In this document: positions 33,023-44,734 of the stretch, in pieces
How the letters are laid out: each line of letters begins with the position of its first letter
Position numbering within the stretch: position 1 is the stretch's first letter
DNA from: Rhizophagus clarus
Lineage: Eukaryota > Glomeromycota > Glomeromycetes > Glomerales > Glomeraceae
Length of the DNA stretch: 64,000 nt
Direction of reading: 5' to 3'
NCBI GenBank assembly: GCA_015698045.1
Contig: BLAL01000244.1
Span: forward strand, 434,001-498,000
Translations under genes and position numbers: made by a program
The notes under the pieces: model-generated
Told to the model about the DNA's origin: nothing
What the model saw: the letters and a program-made list of their open reading frames with translations, nothing else
Databases searched by the model: none

Positions 33023-33840
33023 CATCCACCCCTTTTGATTTACACGAATAATTACTTCTGGAGAAAAATTTCCTCGAGGGACATTCTTAAGTTTGAAAAT
33101 TATAAGTAGGGGAAGTTTTATTCCATCCATCATACATGTTAAAACTACTGTAAAGTTAGCTTTTTCATGTCCTGTTATACAGATGCTAACTGATTGTGCA
33201 CCTAATTCATCAATAGTGGTATTGGAAGAAAGATCAAAAGATATTGGCGTTTTATTTATATTACCAATATATATTAAAGAATAATCATACTGAATACGCC
33301 TATACATGATGTATGATAAAAATTCTTGTTGTTTTTCAACTAAATCATCAGGTAAACATTACGTAACAGTAGTATGGTAACAATTACTCAAATTTTTTCA
33401 TTGCATAAAACTATCTAGCCACTTATTACTAAAAGTAAAGGATCCAACTCCAGAACATATAGCTTGCCATTGGCATTGTTATACAAGTGCTTTGGCTTTC
33501 ATTTGAATCATGCTTTGCATAACTGCATTTTGATTTTTTCTTTTTTCTTTTACTCAAGTAAGCAAAGTAGTTTTTAAAGCAGGGTATTTTGGTTTTGCTT
33601 CCGTATTTAAACGTTTAACATCTGGTTGTACTTTGAGTAACTGGAGTTTTTTAGATATCCAGTTGCAAAGTTAGTTTGTTTGAATGTTAAACTTTGCTGC
33701 TGTCTTATTTTTACTATGACCATTTTCATGATACATAATAATTGCAATTTTTTCACATGCGTTTCAGTGTCTCCTTTTTTCTCTGTAATTGTTGAGCGGT
33801 TACTTCTTTTATTTGCTTGAATTTTTATAAATGAAATAAA
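33023..33840 (-). pseudogene. Pogo-like transposase, N-terminal half (decayed)
   Basis: Minus-strand reading from about 33840 gives ITEKK, an HTH-like ENGHSKNKTAAKFNIQTN segment (with shifts) and KNQNAVMQSMIQMKAKALV. It continues WLDSFM, then QYDYSLIYIGNINKTPISFD, TGHEKANFTVVLTCMMDGIK, LPLLIIF and VIIRVNQKGWM. The first catalytic motif, normally NMDETP, has become NINKTP: ATG, GAT and GAA each changed G to A (33263-33271), removing the metal-binding Asp. Several stops and at least two frame changes lie upstream. Coding continues at 22712 after the nested insertion. Confidence 0.7.
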
Positions 33841-35207
33841 AATTTGTGAAAATACTATAAGAACGCGACACGATCAAATTTCATGACCATTTTTCAAACC
33901 CCTGCAGGTCATCTGATAAAAAAGAGTAAGAACAATCACACAGTGCAATAAATCTGATTTTAACGATTATTGCAATAAATTAAATTAAATTTTTTATTAT
34001 TAAATTGAATTTTTAAAAAACTATTAAAAAACTAATTACTTTTTAAAATTATATTAACATATGATTAGTACCCCACCTTTCAATGTATCCCCCTGTTATA
34101 GTACCCTCATCCTCACTAACTCCCCCCCAGGTACTATATAATCTAAGCAGAGTTTCTTGAATAATACTAAAAGTGTTATATGCAGCGCTATACAGTACCC
34201 TTTTTCTTTTCATTTTTTTATATATATTCTGAGAACTTAGAATTTTTTCAGTTATAAAAAACCTATTTTTTATACCTCTAATTAAATAATATCATATGTT
34301 TAATTTTACCTGACATTACATAATTTTGGCCAGAATATTCAGGATGCAATGTATTACAAATATTAAAAAAAAATAAATTTAATATTTTATTTTTTTATAT
34401 ATTTAGTTTTTATATATATTAATAGTGAAAAAAATGTATATTTTTATATGGGCTGATCAGTAGAATTAAGATTAGAATCAATTGATATTCAATCAGCTGA
34501 GTGATATAGTTCTGATTAAAATTAAAACTGTTCTCAAATAAAAATAATTAAATATTATATTAAAAACTAACCCTTTCAAATTTCTATTACAAAATTTATT
34601 TCTTCAATTAAAACAAATAAATCCATTTTAAAAAATAAAGAAAAATACTATATAGTTAATTTATTAAAAAAAAATTATAATATTTAACAAAAAAAAAATT
34701 AAAAAATTAAAAAATTATTTAAAATACGAGTGTATTTTCAATACCAAAAAAAAAAAATAAATTATTTAAAATAATTACTAAATAAATTTTAATTAAATAT
34801 TTTATTAATTTAAAATTCAATCTATTATAACTTAATAAATTACATTTAAAGCTAATAATTATAATTTTTTGAATATTTCTATTAAATAATGTATTTTTTT
34901 TCTTACAGATTATAAAAAAACTTTTAAAAAATAAAAAAGAGCTACAGCTTATATTTAAAGCAGAAAAACTATTATATATGCTTTCAAAATTTTTCAGTTT
35001 ATCTAATTTAAAAACTGATGGAAAACTGATTAAGAAATAATAGATTAAAAAAATTTATAATTAAAAATAATTTTATTTAATTATATTTTTCTATGAATTA
35101 AATACAGTTTTAGTATTTCATTTATAAAAGTATATTGTAATTAATTTTAGCATAAGATTTTTTTTAATATAATGTTATATTATATTTTTATAGTTAAATT
35201 ATATTTA
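33841..35207. other. AT-rich region with GTACCC words
   Basis: No gene recognised. GTACCCC/GTACCC words and the GCAGCGCTATACAGTACCC segment (34070-34205) resemble the left end of the pogo element at 21533. The rest is low-complexity A/T with short Lys/Asn/Ile frames that look random. Confidence 0.4.
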
Positions 35208-35402
35208 CAGTTAACCCTTGATATAATAAACTTTAAATTTTATATAACAATTTCATTATAAGATTATAATAAAGAATTTAAGTAATTTAATTATTTTGCT
35301 ATAATAAAGAATTTTTGATATATTTAATTAATTAATTGCTTAAATATTATATATTAACAAAAACCTATTATATCAAATGTTTGCTATATCAAAAATTGAT
35401 TG
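35208..35402. mobile_element. Probable 195-bp pogo-type MITE
   Basis: TA-CAGTTAACCCTTGATATAAT at the left and the complement of CAATCAATTTTTGATATAGC at the right, flanked by TA (35206-35207, 35403-35404). Internal GATATAATAAA / TTTGATATAATAGG words match the Tigger/pogo style of terminus. TIR identity is moderate, so this is an old copy. Confidence 0.5.
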
Positions 35403-35489
35403 TATCATATAGCCAAATTATATTGAAATCAGATTTAATTATCTAATAATCTGATTATATTCCATAATTTTAAGGTTAAATTATAATTT

Positions 35490-36870
35490 TAATAATTTTA
35501 TAAAAAAATGATTTTTAATATTTTTTTAAGAGTGAATTTATTTACTGCACCTTGCGTTATAATGCATTTTTTCTTTTTTGTAAATTATTTATATTGATCA
35601 TTAGTTTATATATCGCACCTCTCTTAAAATAGCAAATGATAAATATAAAAATATATATAATTTTGTAATGCAGCGTGCGGTAAATACATTATTTCTTTTT
35701 TTAATTATTTAATAAAAAAAAAATTTACTTTTAATAATTTTTAAAACTATTTAATAAAAAAATGATTTTTAATATTTTTTTAAAAAGTTATTTAATAAAA
35801 AAATAATTTATAACAGTTTTTTAAAGTTATTTAATAAAAAAGTAAATAATAGTTATTGGTTAGAAGGGGTAAAATATTGGTCATCCCAAAAGGGTAACAT
35901 GATATTTTATTCACCATAATCAATAATTAGATTATTGTATCAATTAAACAAGATCATGCTACTATTATACTAATAGTTTATAAAAATATAATTAAATTTT
36001 GAAAATCTATTAAAATATATATGCAATTGCCAAAATATCTAATATCTAGCCATTAATATTTAGCCATCATCAAAAATATTAATTATTTAACCATCAACAA
36101 AAAATATTAGTCCATCAAAATTAGCATGATCCTAATAGACTAACCAATAATTTTTAATATTTTTTTTTTTTTAAAGTTATTTAATAAAAAAATTTTTTCA
36201 ATATTTTTTTTTAAAATTATTTAATAAAAAAATGATTTTCAATATTTTTTTTAAAATTATTTAATAAAAAAATGATTTTCAATATTTTTTTTAAAATTAT
36301 TTAATAAAAAAATGATATTTAACATTTTTTTAAAAATTATTTAATAATAAAAAATAACTTTTAACATTTTTTTTGAAGTTATTTAATAATAAAAAATATC
36401 TTTCAATATTTTTTAAAATTATTTAATAATAAAAAATAATTTTCAATATTTTTTCAAAGTTATTTAATAAAATAAAATTATTTAATAAAGAAAACTAACT
36501 TTTTTTATTTTTTTAAAATCATTTAATAAAAAAATATCTTTCAACATTTTTTAAAATTTTTAATAAAAAAAAATAATTTTTACCATTTTTTTTAAAATTA
36601 TTTTTAATACTAATAAAATAACTTTTTTTTATTTTTTTAAAAGTTGTTTAATAAAAAAAATGATTTTTTTCATTTTTTTTAAAATTAGTTAATAAAGAAA
36701 AATGATTTTTTTTTCATTTTTTAAAATTATTTAATAATAAAAAATCATTTTTAATATTTTTTAAAGTTATTTAATAAAAAATGACTTTTAATATTTTTTT
36801 TAAAGTTATTTAATAAAAAATGACTTTTAATATTTTTTTTAAAGTTATTTAATAAAAAATGACTTTTACA
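35490..36870. repeat. AT minisatellite of about 37-42 bp period
   Basis: Long run of units like AAATTATTTAATAAAAAAATG followed by ATTTTCAATATTTTTTTT, broken at 35530-35690 and 35855-36150 by other sequence. About 25 units are visible. Both strands lack coding potential. Slippage-type expansion is the simplest explanation. Confidence 0.65.
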
Positions 36871-37419
36871 TTTTTTTAATATTGAAAAAATTATATTTAG
36901 TTTAGATTTATAATGATCGATAATTTTAGTAAATTGCTACTTTTTTTATGTAATTTTAATAAAAATCTATGCAATATTGCAAAATTTTTTTTTATAAAAA
37001 ATTTCAAAATTGCTGATTTTTAAAAATTTTTTTTTTATTTAATAAATTTCTAGTTTATTTGATTAATTTTTTACACTTAATTTTTTTAAAACATTTATTA
37101 AATTTTTTATTTATAATACTTTAAGAAAACAATTTTTTTCAATATTTTTTACAAATATAATTTTTTTTTAATATTTCAAAGAAATAATTTTTTTCAATGT
37201 TTTTTAATTTATATAGATTAAATATATAAAAAAAATTTTTAAATATTGTCAATCTGATTTTTATCTGATTTTTGAATATATTTATTTAATTTGTAATTTT
37301 TTATTGCTGATAGATTTTCATTGCAATATAAAACAAAAAATTAGTCAAAAATTCACTACTTAATTTAATAAATCTTTTGAAGTTTTAATTGATGATCCAG
37401 ATAAGATTAGCATTCTTCA

Positions 37420-37756
37420 GTACTCTTATAAAATTGGATGATTGTACAATATAAACTTATTTTTTGCAATAATAATATATAATTTTTTTTTTTGATTATT
37501 CTATTTTCTTGAATTTTTTTGCATATAAAATATTATTTTTACAGTATAGAAATTGGTTTTCATAATTTTAAGGTTTACCAATAGTAAAAAAAATGCAAAA
37601 AATTGTGAAATCTAATATGCATGTAATGCAAATACTTTTTTTTTCAATAATAAATGTATAATTTTTTAGTTGATTCTTTTTTCTTAAATATTTATACATA
37701 TATGAAAAGATTTTTACTGCACATAAATAAGTTTTCATAATTATAGTATTTACTAA
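37420..37756. repeat. Tandem repeat of about 185-190 bp, target of the CACTA insertion
   Basis: Units share TTTTTTTCAATAATAAATGTATAATTTTTT-like blocks, a TTCTTTTTTCTTAAATATTT stretch and an end TTTTCATAATTATAGTATTTACTAA. Copies lie at about 37440 and 37630, and more follow the transposon at 44735-44905 and 45200-45490. The CACTA element sits inside one unit. Confidence 0.55.
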
Positions 37757-38377
37757 CATTAGTTGAAAAAGAACAATTCGGCCTAAATTTGACCAGGTTG
37801 AATATAGGTCGAATGACGATCTAACCTATGTCAAATTGAGGCCAATTTTTTTGGCACATTTAGGGTGCCAATCGTCTCAAATTCGGAAAGAAAATTTGAC
37901 CATCATTTTACCTATATTAGAACATTATTACATATTTATTCGACCCTAAAAAAAACTATATTCGACCACTGTATGTAATCTGAATATAATTGATAAATAG
38001 GTCGAACTAGAGTTTTTCAAGGTCGAATAATAAAGCATCATTTTGTATTTTATAAGCAAATAAAAACCATTTATTTTATATATATTGACGTATATAGTAT
38101 ATAGTAATATAAGATAATTATATAAACCAACCCGCATATGATTAACCGTACAAAAAAAATATAAAATATCCAGTAATAATTATATAACCAAAAAAAATAA
38201 ATATAAAATATACTAATAATATTCGTCTGCATCAAATATTTCATGGAGTTCTTCGTCTTCCGTAGCCCTTCCTTTTCCTTTTCAGTTTTTTTCAGCTTTT
38301 TGTTGCTAATATGATACAACATATGATATAAACAAAATTAATTAACAATATTTGCGACGTAAAAATATTAAAATAAT

Positions 38378-40488
38378 TCAACTTATTGTTGTCAAACTTT
38401 CGCCGATCTTATCCAAATATTCAGGTCTAGTTGAATTAATTTCTGCCGAATTTAACAAGAAATCTGAATATGGCTCTGTTAAATTCAGTTCTATTGACAC
38501 ACGATCCTCGTAAGATTGAATCAAATCATCAACCATGTCATCATATTCGCTAACGCCAATTGTTTCGCTTGTTTCATCTGTCTCGTACATTTTCATTTTA
38601 TCGAGCGCCCATTCAAGCGCATTCTCGAGAAATTTACTAGACATGAAGTAAATATCATCATTATAAATTTACTCCTGTTGCTTTTTTGCGCGTTGAATAT
38701 ATTCTGCTTCAGGGTCTAATACGTCTCGTAATAGCTATTTTAACTATTAAAACAAAGATAAACAAATATCGAATAAATATTAAAATAGGTTAGGAGCAGT
38801 AATCACTTTAATACCTCGTCTGAACGTCATGACTGATCATATACATGCAAGAACCGCTTATTATCAGGCAATTTCTGTCTTGAATCGTCTTCAGAATCTG
38901 ATTGCTCAATGGAATGACAATCATTCTGTACAAGCATTGGTAATAATTCGTCTTTATCGAATTTCTTTATGTTGGTGTCATTTCTTTCATATAATTTTAT
39001 TGCCGTCTTTACTCGTCTATTTTTTTTCTGTTGAATATATAAAGATTAATTTCAAATGACTAAAAAGAAGTGCATTAAAATAAAATACTGCTCACTTCAG
39101 ACAATCGCGCATTCACGTGCATCTTACGGTCGACTTTGTCTAATTGGTCTGATAGTCATTTTTGTTGTCTATCTCTTTTATGCTTGTGAATTGATCGTAA
39201 CCAGTTCGACAATTGGGTTACAGACGGATTATAATGTCCACTCATCAACCTCTTTAATTCAGGTATCAATTTTTCGTATATCTTTGCTGTCTGTTCACTA
39301 AAAGTCTTGCCGTAATCCAACCGATATTCTTCAGGTATTTGACCTTTCAAGAGGTTCTTCATTTCATCCTAAACAATAAGAGGAAATAATAAAAGCTGTA
39401 TATATACATTAACACAATTCGGCTGCAAATAGTCTTGTAAAATTCTTACTCTTGCAGCTGAAGCGGCAACTTCATCAGGCGATTTCTCTATCAATTTTAA
39501 TCTTTTATTGGGGCGTTTTGGTGAATATTGCTGCAGAGAATCGATAGTCTTTCAAGGTGTGCAAAGTTGCTTGAGCCGTTGAAGTTCTTCTTGGAGAGTT
39601 TTATTCTCTTCACATAATTGATTTGATTCATCACCAAAAATTTCATTAAACTGCCATAGTAAGAAATTTTCCTCCTCGACCCTACAAACACGGTCTTGCA
39701 AATTATCTATTTTTCATTTCATTTCTGATACTTTGACCTTTTTCTGATTCAATTCGTTCTGTAGTCAAAGGGTTTTATTTTTTAAATTTCTTAGCTCTAA
39801 ATTACCTATTTTAAATTATAAGGATATATATCGAATCGTAACGAACAGATGTAATATAATAAATATTAAAATATAACAAAAAATTCAGTTTACCCGCTTC
39901 TTCATTACTCGGTCGAACATTTCATGGTGCTCCTTTTTCGTGATGTGAACGGTAACTTTTCAGTACATTAATATTAGGATATCTTTTAATAATATCAGAA
40001 ATTCGTTGAGATTGAGTTTGAGTTTGACTTAATGAGGCTAAAATATCTTGTGAAATAACGAGTCTAAAGGGAGCTGTAGTATTAGTATTTAGTGATGTTG
40101 GTGTTGAAGCAATATTTCGTGATGTGGCAATATTTCGTGCTGTAGATGAGGCGGTGGTATTAGTTGGTGTTGACGCTCGTGATGTGGCAATATTTCGTGA
40201 TATAGTATTAGCTGGTGTTGACGCTCGTGATGTGGCAATATTTCGTGGTGTAGTATTAGTTGGTGTTGATGCTCGTGGTGTGGCAATATTTCGTAGTGTA
40301 GTATTAGTTGATGTTGACGCTCGTGATGTGGCAATATTTCGTGATGTAGATGAAACGGTGGTATTAGTTGGTGTTGATGTTGAAGCAATATTTCGTGAAG
40401 GAGTTGATGTTGTATGTGGCGATGGTGTAGACGAACCAGCAATATCTGGTGAAGGAGCATTTGGTTTTGATAGTTTCTTACGAGCCAT
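38378..40488 (-). pseudogene. CACTA accessory gene (TnpA-like, coiled coil), six exons, decayed
   Basis: Exons read on the minus strand: 40488-39894, 39805-39450, 39368-39096, 39027-38815, 38734-38673 and about 38634-38378, all with GT-AG borders. The product starts MARKKLSKPN and has about five 16-residue Ser/Thr/Asn repeats (SRASTPTNTTPRNIAT, 48 bp each). A QTQTQSQRISDIIKRYPN segment and a coiled coil (NLQDRVCRVEEENF, EENKTLQEELQRLKQL) follow. The rest has basic (YEKLIPELKRLMSGH, SIHKHKRD) and acidic (SEDDS) parts. Six in-frame TGA codons stand where CGA (Arg) would fit. Position and layout suggest the DNA-binding partner of the Tnp2 transposase; that role is inference. Confidence 0.6.
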
Positions 40489-40489
40489 T

Positions 40490-41178
40490 ATTGTTTTAAA
40501 ATTATTTTTATTTTTTATTATTATTTTTTAAAAAAGAAAAAAGGGTGATTTTTTTGTATGGAACGAGGAAATTGGACCACTATTTATATCTATTTCTTTA
40601 CTATCAAATTAGACTTTTAACAATTAACGATCACAAACATTTGTATAAAATTAGACTTTCAATAGGCGTGATCAAATTAGACTTAAACTTTCGCATCAAA
40701 TTAGACTTTTAATTAATTAAACATATATTAAACATATCAAATTAGACTTTCAATCATTAGCTGTTAATGATCAGATTAGACTTAAACTTTCGCATCAAAC
40801 TAGACTTTCAATTAATTGGACAGTTAAATCGCATTAAGTGCGTGGTATGGTATATATTTTATTTTTAAATTTCGGTTTTCGTTTAATTTTCTATTCAACT
40901 TCTTACGTCTAATTTTTCGTATTCGAATTTGTCTATTTTGTTAATTATACCATCAATATCATTTTAAAATGGAATATAATCACAATATCACTAAAAATTC
41001 GACATCACTAAAAATTTGATATTAATAAAAAAACCAAAATATCACTAAAAATTCGACATCACTAAAAATTTGATATTAATAAAAAATCACTATTAATTAA
41101 ATATAACAAAGTATATTATAACTTTATTCAACGTAAAAATCATATTACAACTTTATCGTATCTGACTTTTATCAAAAA
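40490..41178. promoter_or_regulatory. Divergent promoter region of the CACTA element
   Basis: Between the two outward-reading genes lie seven or so copies of ATCAAATTAGACTTT(T/C)AA at 40604-40825, in one orientation with 25-55 bp spacing. Two are preceded by ACTTTCGC. Further on, ATCACTAAAAATTCGACATC and ATCACTAAAAATTTGATATT occur twice each (40984-41090). The regular repetition between divergent genes suggests binding sites for an element-encoded regulator; not proven. Confidence 0.55.
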
Positions 41179-44100
41179 ATGAAAAAAGGGGAAAGAAAAC
41201 GCATTGCTGCTAATATCATAGACGAATATAATAATCCTAGTTCATCAACCTCTGAACAAACATCTACTGAATTTACGATCAGAAAATCATAAGAGAAGGT
41301 TCCGTGCTTTTGCAGCCATTGTAATGGGAAAATGGTCGATCTGCGTATGAAAGAGGAACATGAGCAAACGAATGAGCAAACGACTTCTTTGGAACTATTA
41401 AATCGTGATAAGGCTTCAACGTCTCAAGAGTTAGTAGAACTGATTGATTTGACAATATCGTTAGCAGAACCACAAGATACGACAATGTCTATTGATACAT
41501 ATTCTGATAATGATACGTATGAGGAACAGAAATATATATTTCTTCCACGCAAAAAAAGGCAAAATCAGGCACATTTCGTCATATCACTGAAGTTGAGCTA
41601 GTCGCTGAAGATTCCTCTTATAATGTGCCAGCTAAATATGATACGGATAATATCTACACTAGTGAATCTTCGACACAAGAAGATTCTTCTAATGATGAAG
41701 ATAACGATTTTTCAGATAATTTTGAGAATTACTCTCATCCTATGTTCGACATACCGGATATTTCAGACACACCAGATATTTCAGAATTACCAACAGATGA
41801 ATTAATTAAAGGGATTTTGATATGGATTATGAAGTTCAGGTCGAGTCATAACATACCAAATACCGCAATTGAAGAATTAATACAATTTATTAAAATAATA
41901 TTGAAAGTATGTAAAAATATCAATTACGAATCATTCCCAAATTCATTGTACATGCTAAGAAAAAAGTTAGGACTTTTCGATCGATTTACGCAGTTTGCAG
42001 CCTGCCAAAAATGCCACAAATTATACAAAAAAGAGGAGATAATATCAAAAGATAATAATACTGTTATGAAATACAGCCATGTTGAATTTCCAAATTCAGC
42101 TACAAAGAGATTAAAACAATGTAGTACTCCTTTAGGGAAGAAAATTTCTTTAAATAATAGTATATCAATTGTTCCTGAATTAATTTATCCGGTCTCGAGT
42201 ATACAACAGCAGCTTTTTAGTATGTTCAAGCGGCCAGAATTTGAAGAATTACTGCGGCATTGGACACGTCATTCAATAATTGACAATGTTCTATCAGATA
42301 TTTATGATGGCCAAATATGAAAAAATCTTAAGGAATCATCTGAACAAGGGTCAAATAACTTTTTCCGACCAGACAAGGCTGATGCTCATCTAGGATTAAT
42401 GATGAATTTGGATTGGTTCTAGCCTTACGAAGGAACGATTTACAGTACAGGTGTAATATACGCAGTAATATGCAATCTATCTCGGGATGTTCGATTTAAG
42501 CCCGAAAATGTGCTTATACTCAGCATATTACCAAGGTTCGATGAGGTTAAATTGCATAAAGTTAATCATTATCTTTCGCCAATAATAACGGAATTAGAGT
42601 TACTTTGGGAAGGCGTGAATCTTAATCACACTAATGAATGTCCAAATGGCAAAGATATTTGAGCTGCATTAATAATTGCTTCGTGCGATATTCCTGGAGC
42701 TCGAAAATTATGCGAGCATATCTCTGCCCTCGCATCATGTCATCGATGCAAAAAAAGGGCCAATAATCGCAATTTTGGTGGCATGGCGGATATGAATGAC
42801 TGGTTTATCATGAAAGATACAGTAGAGCATCGTCAAAAAGCTTTGGAATGGTGACAATGCAAATCTAACGCAGAAAAAAAGAGATTTGTCAAAGTGAATG
42901 GCGTAAGGTGGTCTGAAATATTAAGACTCTCGTATTTTGATCTGATTCGGTTTGTTGTTATAGATCTGATGCACTGCCTTTTTCTAGGAATCGCAAAATG
43001 GATAATAAAACGAATATGGATCGATGAAGATGTATTAACAGAAAAAGCTCTTCAATCAATTCAAAAGAAAATGAGCGAATTTAAGCTACCATTAGATTTG
43101 GGATGAATTCCTGGTAAAATCCATTGCGGTGAAGGTTTTTCTAACTTTACCGCTGACTAATGGCGCAACTTTTTCCTAATATACGCCACTGTTGTGTTAT
43201 GGAATCATCTTCCGAATAAAGATCGCAAAATTCTTACGTATTTCGTAAAAGTTTGTACGATTTTGGTTAGACAAATTGTGGAGATTAACGATATGAAAGA
43301 AGCCCATGAACTTTTAGTAAAGATAATTAAATTGATCGAAGAGCATTATGGCGAAGAAAAAATAACGCCAAACCTCCACCTATCATTACATCTATGTGAG
43401 TGCTCTTACAATTACAGACCCCTGTATTCGTTCTGATGCTTTAGCTTTGAACGAATGAATGGCGTATTAGGTAATTCAAATTTAAATTTATTTGCTGTAT
43501 CGATTTTTCGAATTATATTATTCCATTAAGCAAAGATTAATAATAAAATATTTATTAGGATTGTTGCCTAATAGCCACCACCAAATTGAACCTGAACTAA
43601 TGCGTCAATTGATGACCAAAACACAAATAAACGATATTATCAGCTCAAGTTCAGAAGTAATCAGCATTGAATTACTCAATAAACGACCTTCTGTCAGTTC
43701 TCTTTCTGAATTTCCAACAAATGAAATGTATCAATTTTTGATGAATTCCAGAAATATATTGGAATCACCAATTACTGGTTGCGAGGAATTTCTGGGTATA
43801 TTTTTAGCACCGTGATCTAAAGATATTCGTCTTGATGAACAAATCTACGATTTACTTATTGAATATTATAAGGATACATACGTAGATTCTATATTCAGAA
43901 AACCGTTCACGGAAAATTTACCCAATTCAACGATCATTATCAACAAAGCGAATCGATATGGAAGATGTCAAATCGGTGCAGAAATTTTTGGATCTGCTGC
44001 TGCAACACGACATATTAAGAGCTCATTTGTCTTAGTTAGATTTATTAATCATGATGGGAATAGTGTCGATACTTACCCAGGTCAAATCCATTTTTTTTCG

Positions 44101-44393
44101 AACATAGCGTTCATTTATCCTCCCATAATTTAACACACAAATTGGCTTACATCAAATGGTACAAACTGGCAAATTTGACATCCCGATTCCATTTCAGTAT
44201 TGACGATGATGTCAAAACTTGTAATGTCGAATTATGGGAAGATAGTTTCTATTTGAGCAGTAGAGACAATATAATCCCAATACACAACATTTTAGGTCAG
44301 TTTATACTTGTAAAATACAAAAAATCAGATCGATCTAATGCTAAAGAATATTTAGCCGTTATTCCTATAAATAGAAAGTTCCATTTGCGTTGA
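41179..44393 (+). pseudogene. CACTA transposase, Tnp2 type, decayed
   Basis: Begins MKKGERKRIAAN, with a zinc-ribbon-like VPCFCSHCNGKMVDLRM, an acidic region and FAACQKCHKLYKKEE. The Tnp2 core follows: LGLMMNLDWF*PYEGTIYST, GVIYAVICNLSRDVRF, PRFDEVKLHKVNHYLSPI, IASCDIPGARKLCEHISAL, CHRCKK, FGGMADMNDWF. Then come VNGVRWSEILRLSYFD, DLMHCLFLGIAKWI, IPGKIHCGEGFSNFTAD*WR, ITPNLHLSLHLCECSYNY and YSF*CFSFERMNG. The C-terminal part reaches RKFHLR at 44393. About nine in-frame stops and three or four frameshifts (for example at the A-run near 41552, around 43485-43510 and near 44120) break it. The stops fit CGA, CAA/CAG or TGG precursors. Not functional. Confidence 0.85.
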
Positions 44394-44734
44394 TTTAATA
44401 TAACATTCATACTAGTCTGAATTGTTTAAACATTTTTTAACAAATATTGTATCATTGTTTTTTATTATACTTAATAATATTAATATAGTAAATATATTAT
44501 AACCATTATTTAATATAGAAAAGTGAATACAATTTGGCCATTATTCGTGTGAGGCCGAACATAGTTTAATTTTTATTATACGCAATTTGACCATCATTCG
44601 GCTGGATTGAATCAGAGTCGAATATAGATTGAATTGCATATCATTACTAATTTAGGTCAATTTTTTTAAAAATTAGCCGAATTTAGGCCAGATTTTTTAG
44701 AGGCCGAATATTCCTTTTTCGACTAGTGTAATTA

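Larger units (their letters stand above)
21533..34205 (-). mobile_element. Pogo-type element split by a nested hAT/CACTA insertion
   Basis: TA at 21531-21532 is followed by CCGTACAGCGCTGCATACAG and then GTACCCCC, the putative left end. Minus-strand transposase coding continues from about 33840 to 33023, is interrupted by the 10.3-kb insertion 22713-33022, and resumes at 22712 down to about 21850. The two halves meet exactly at the 8-bp duplication CATCCACC. The right end is uncertain: C-rich GTACCC words and GCAGCGCTATACAGTACCC occur at 34070-34205, but in the same orientation as the left end. The right limit given is approximate. Confidence 0.65.
37757..44728. mobile_element. CACTA (En/Spm-type) DNA transposon, 6.97 kb, complete ends
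   Basis: Right end is the complement of CACTAGTCGAAAAAGGAATA. The left end reads CATTAGTTGAAAAAGAACAA, so its canonical C has mutated. Both are followed inward by TTCGGCC. A TAA target duplication flanks it (37754-37756, 44729-44731). Subterminal GGTCGAAT/ATTCGGCC words recur at 37770-38025 and 44540-44710. It carries two divergent genes, a Tnp2-like transposase (plus) and a coiled-coil TnpA-like protein (minus), sharing a central promoter region at 40490-41178. Both genes are broken, so the copy is dead although its ends remain recognisable. Confidence 0.88.

Noticed and set aside
40089-40531. Open frames on both strands over the 48-bp repeats (His/Leu-rich and Val/Asp-rich)
   Set aside because: Shadows of the Ser/Thr/Asn repeat of the CACTA accessory gene; the frame starting at 40488 continues into the coiled coil.
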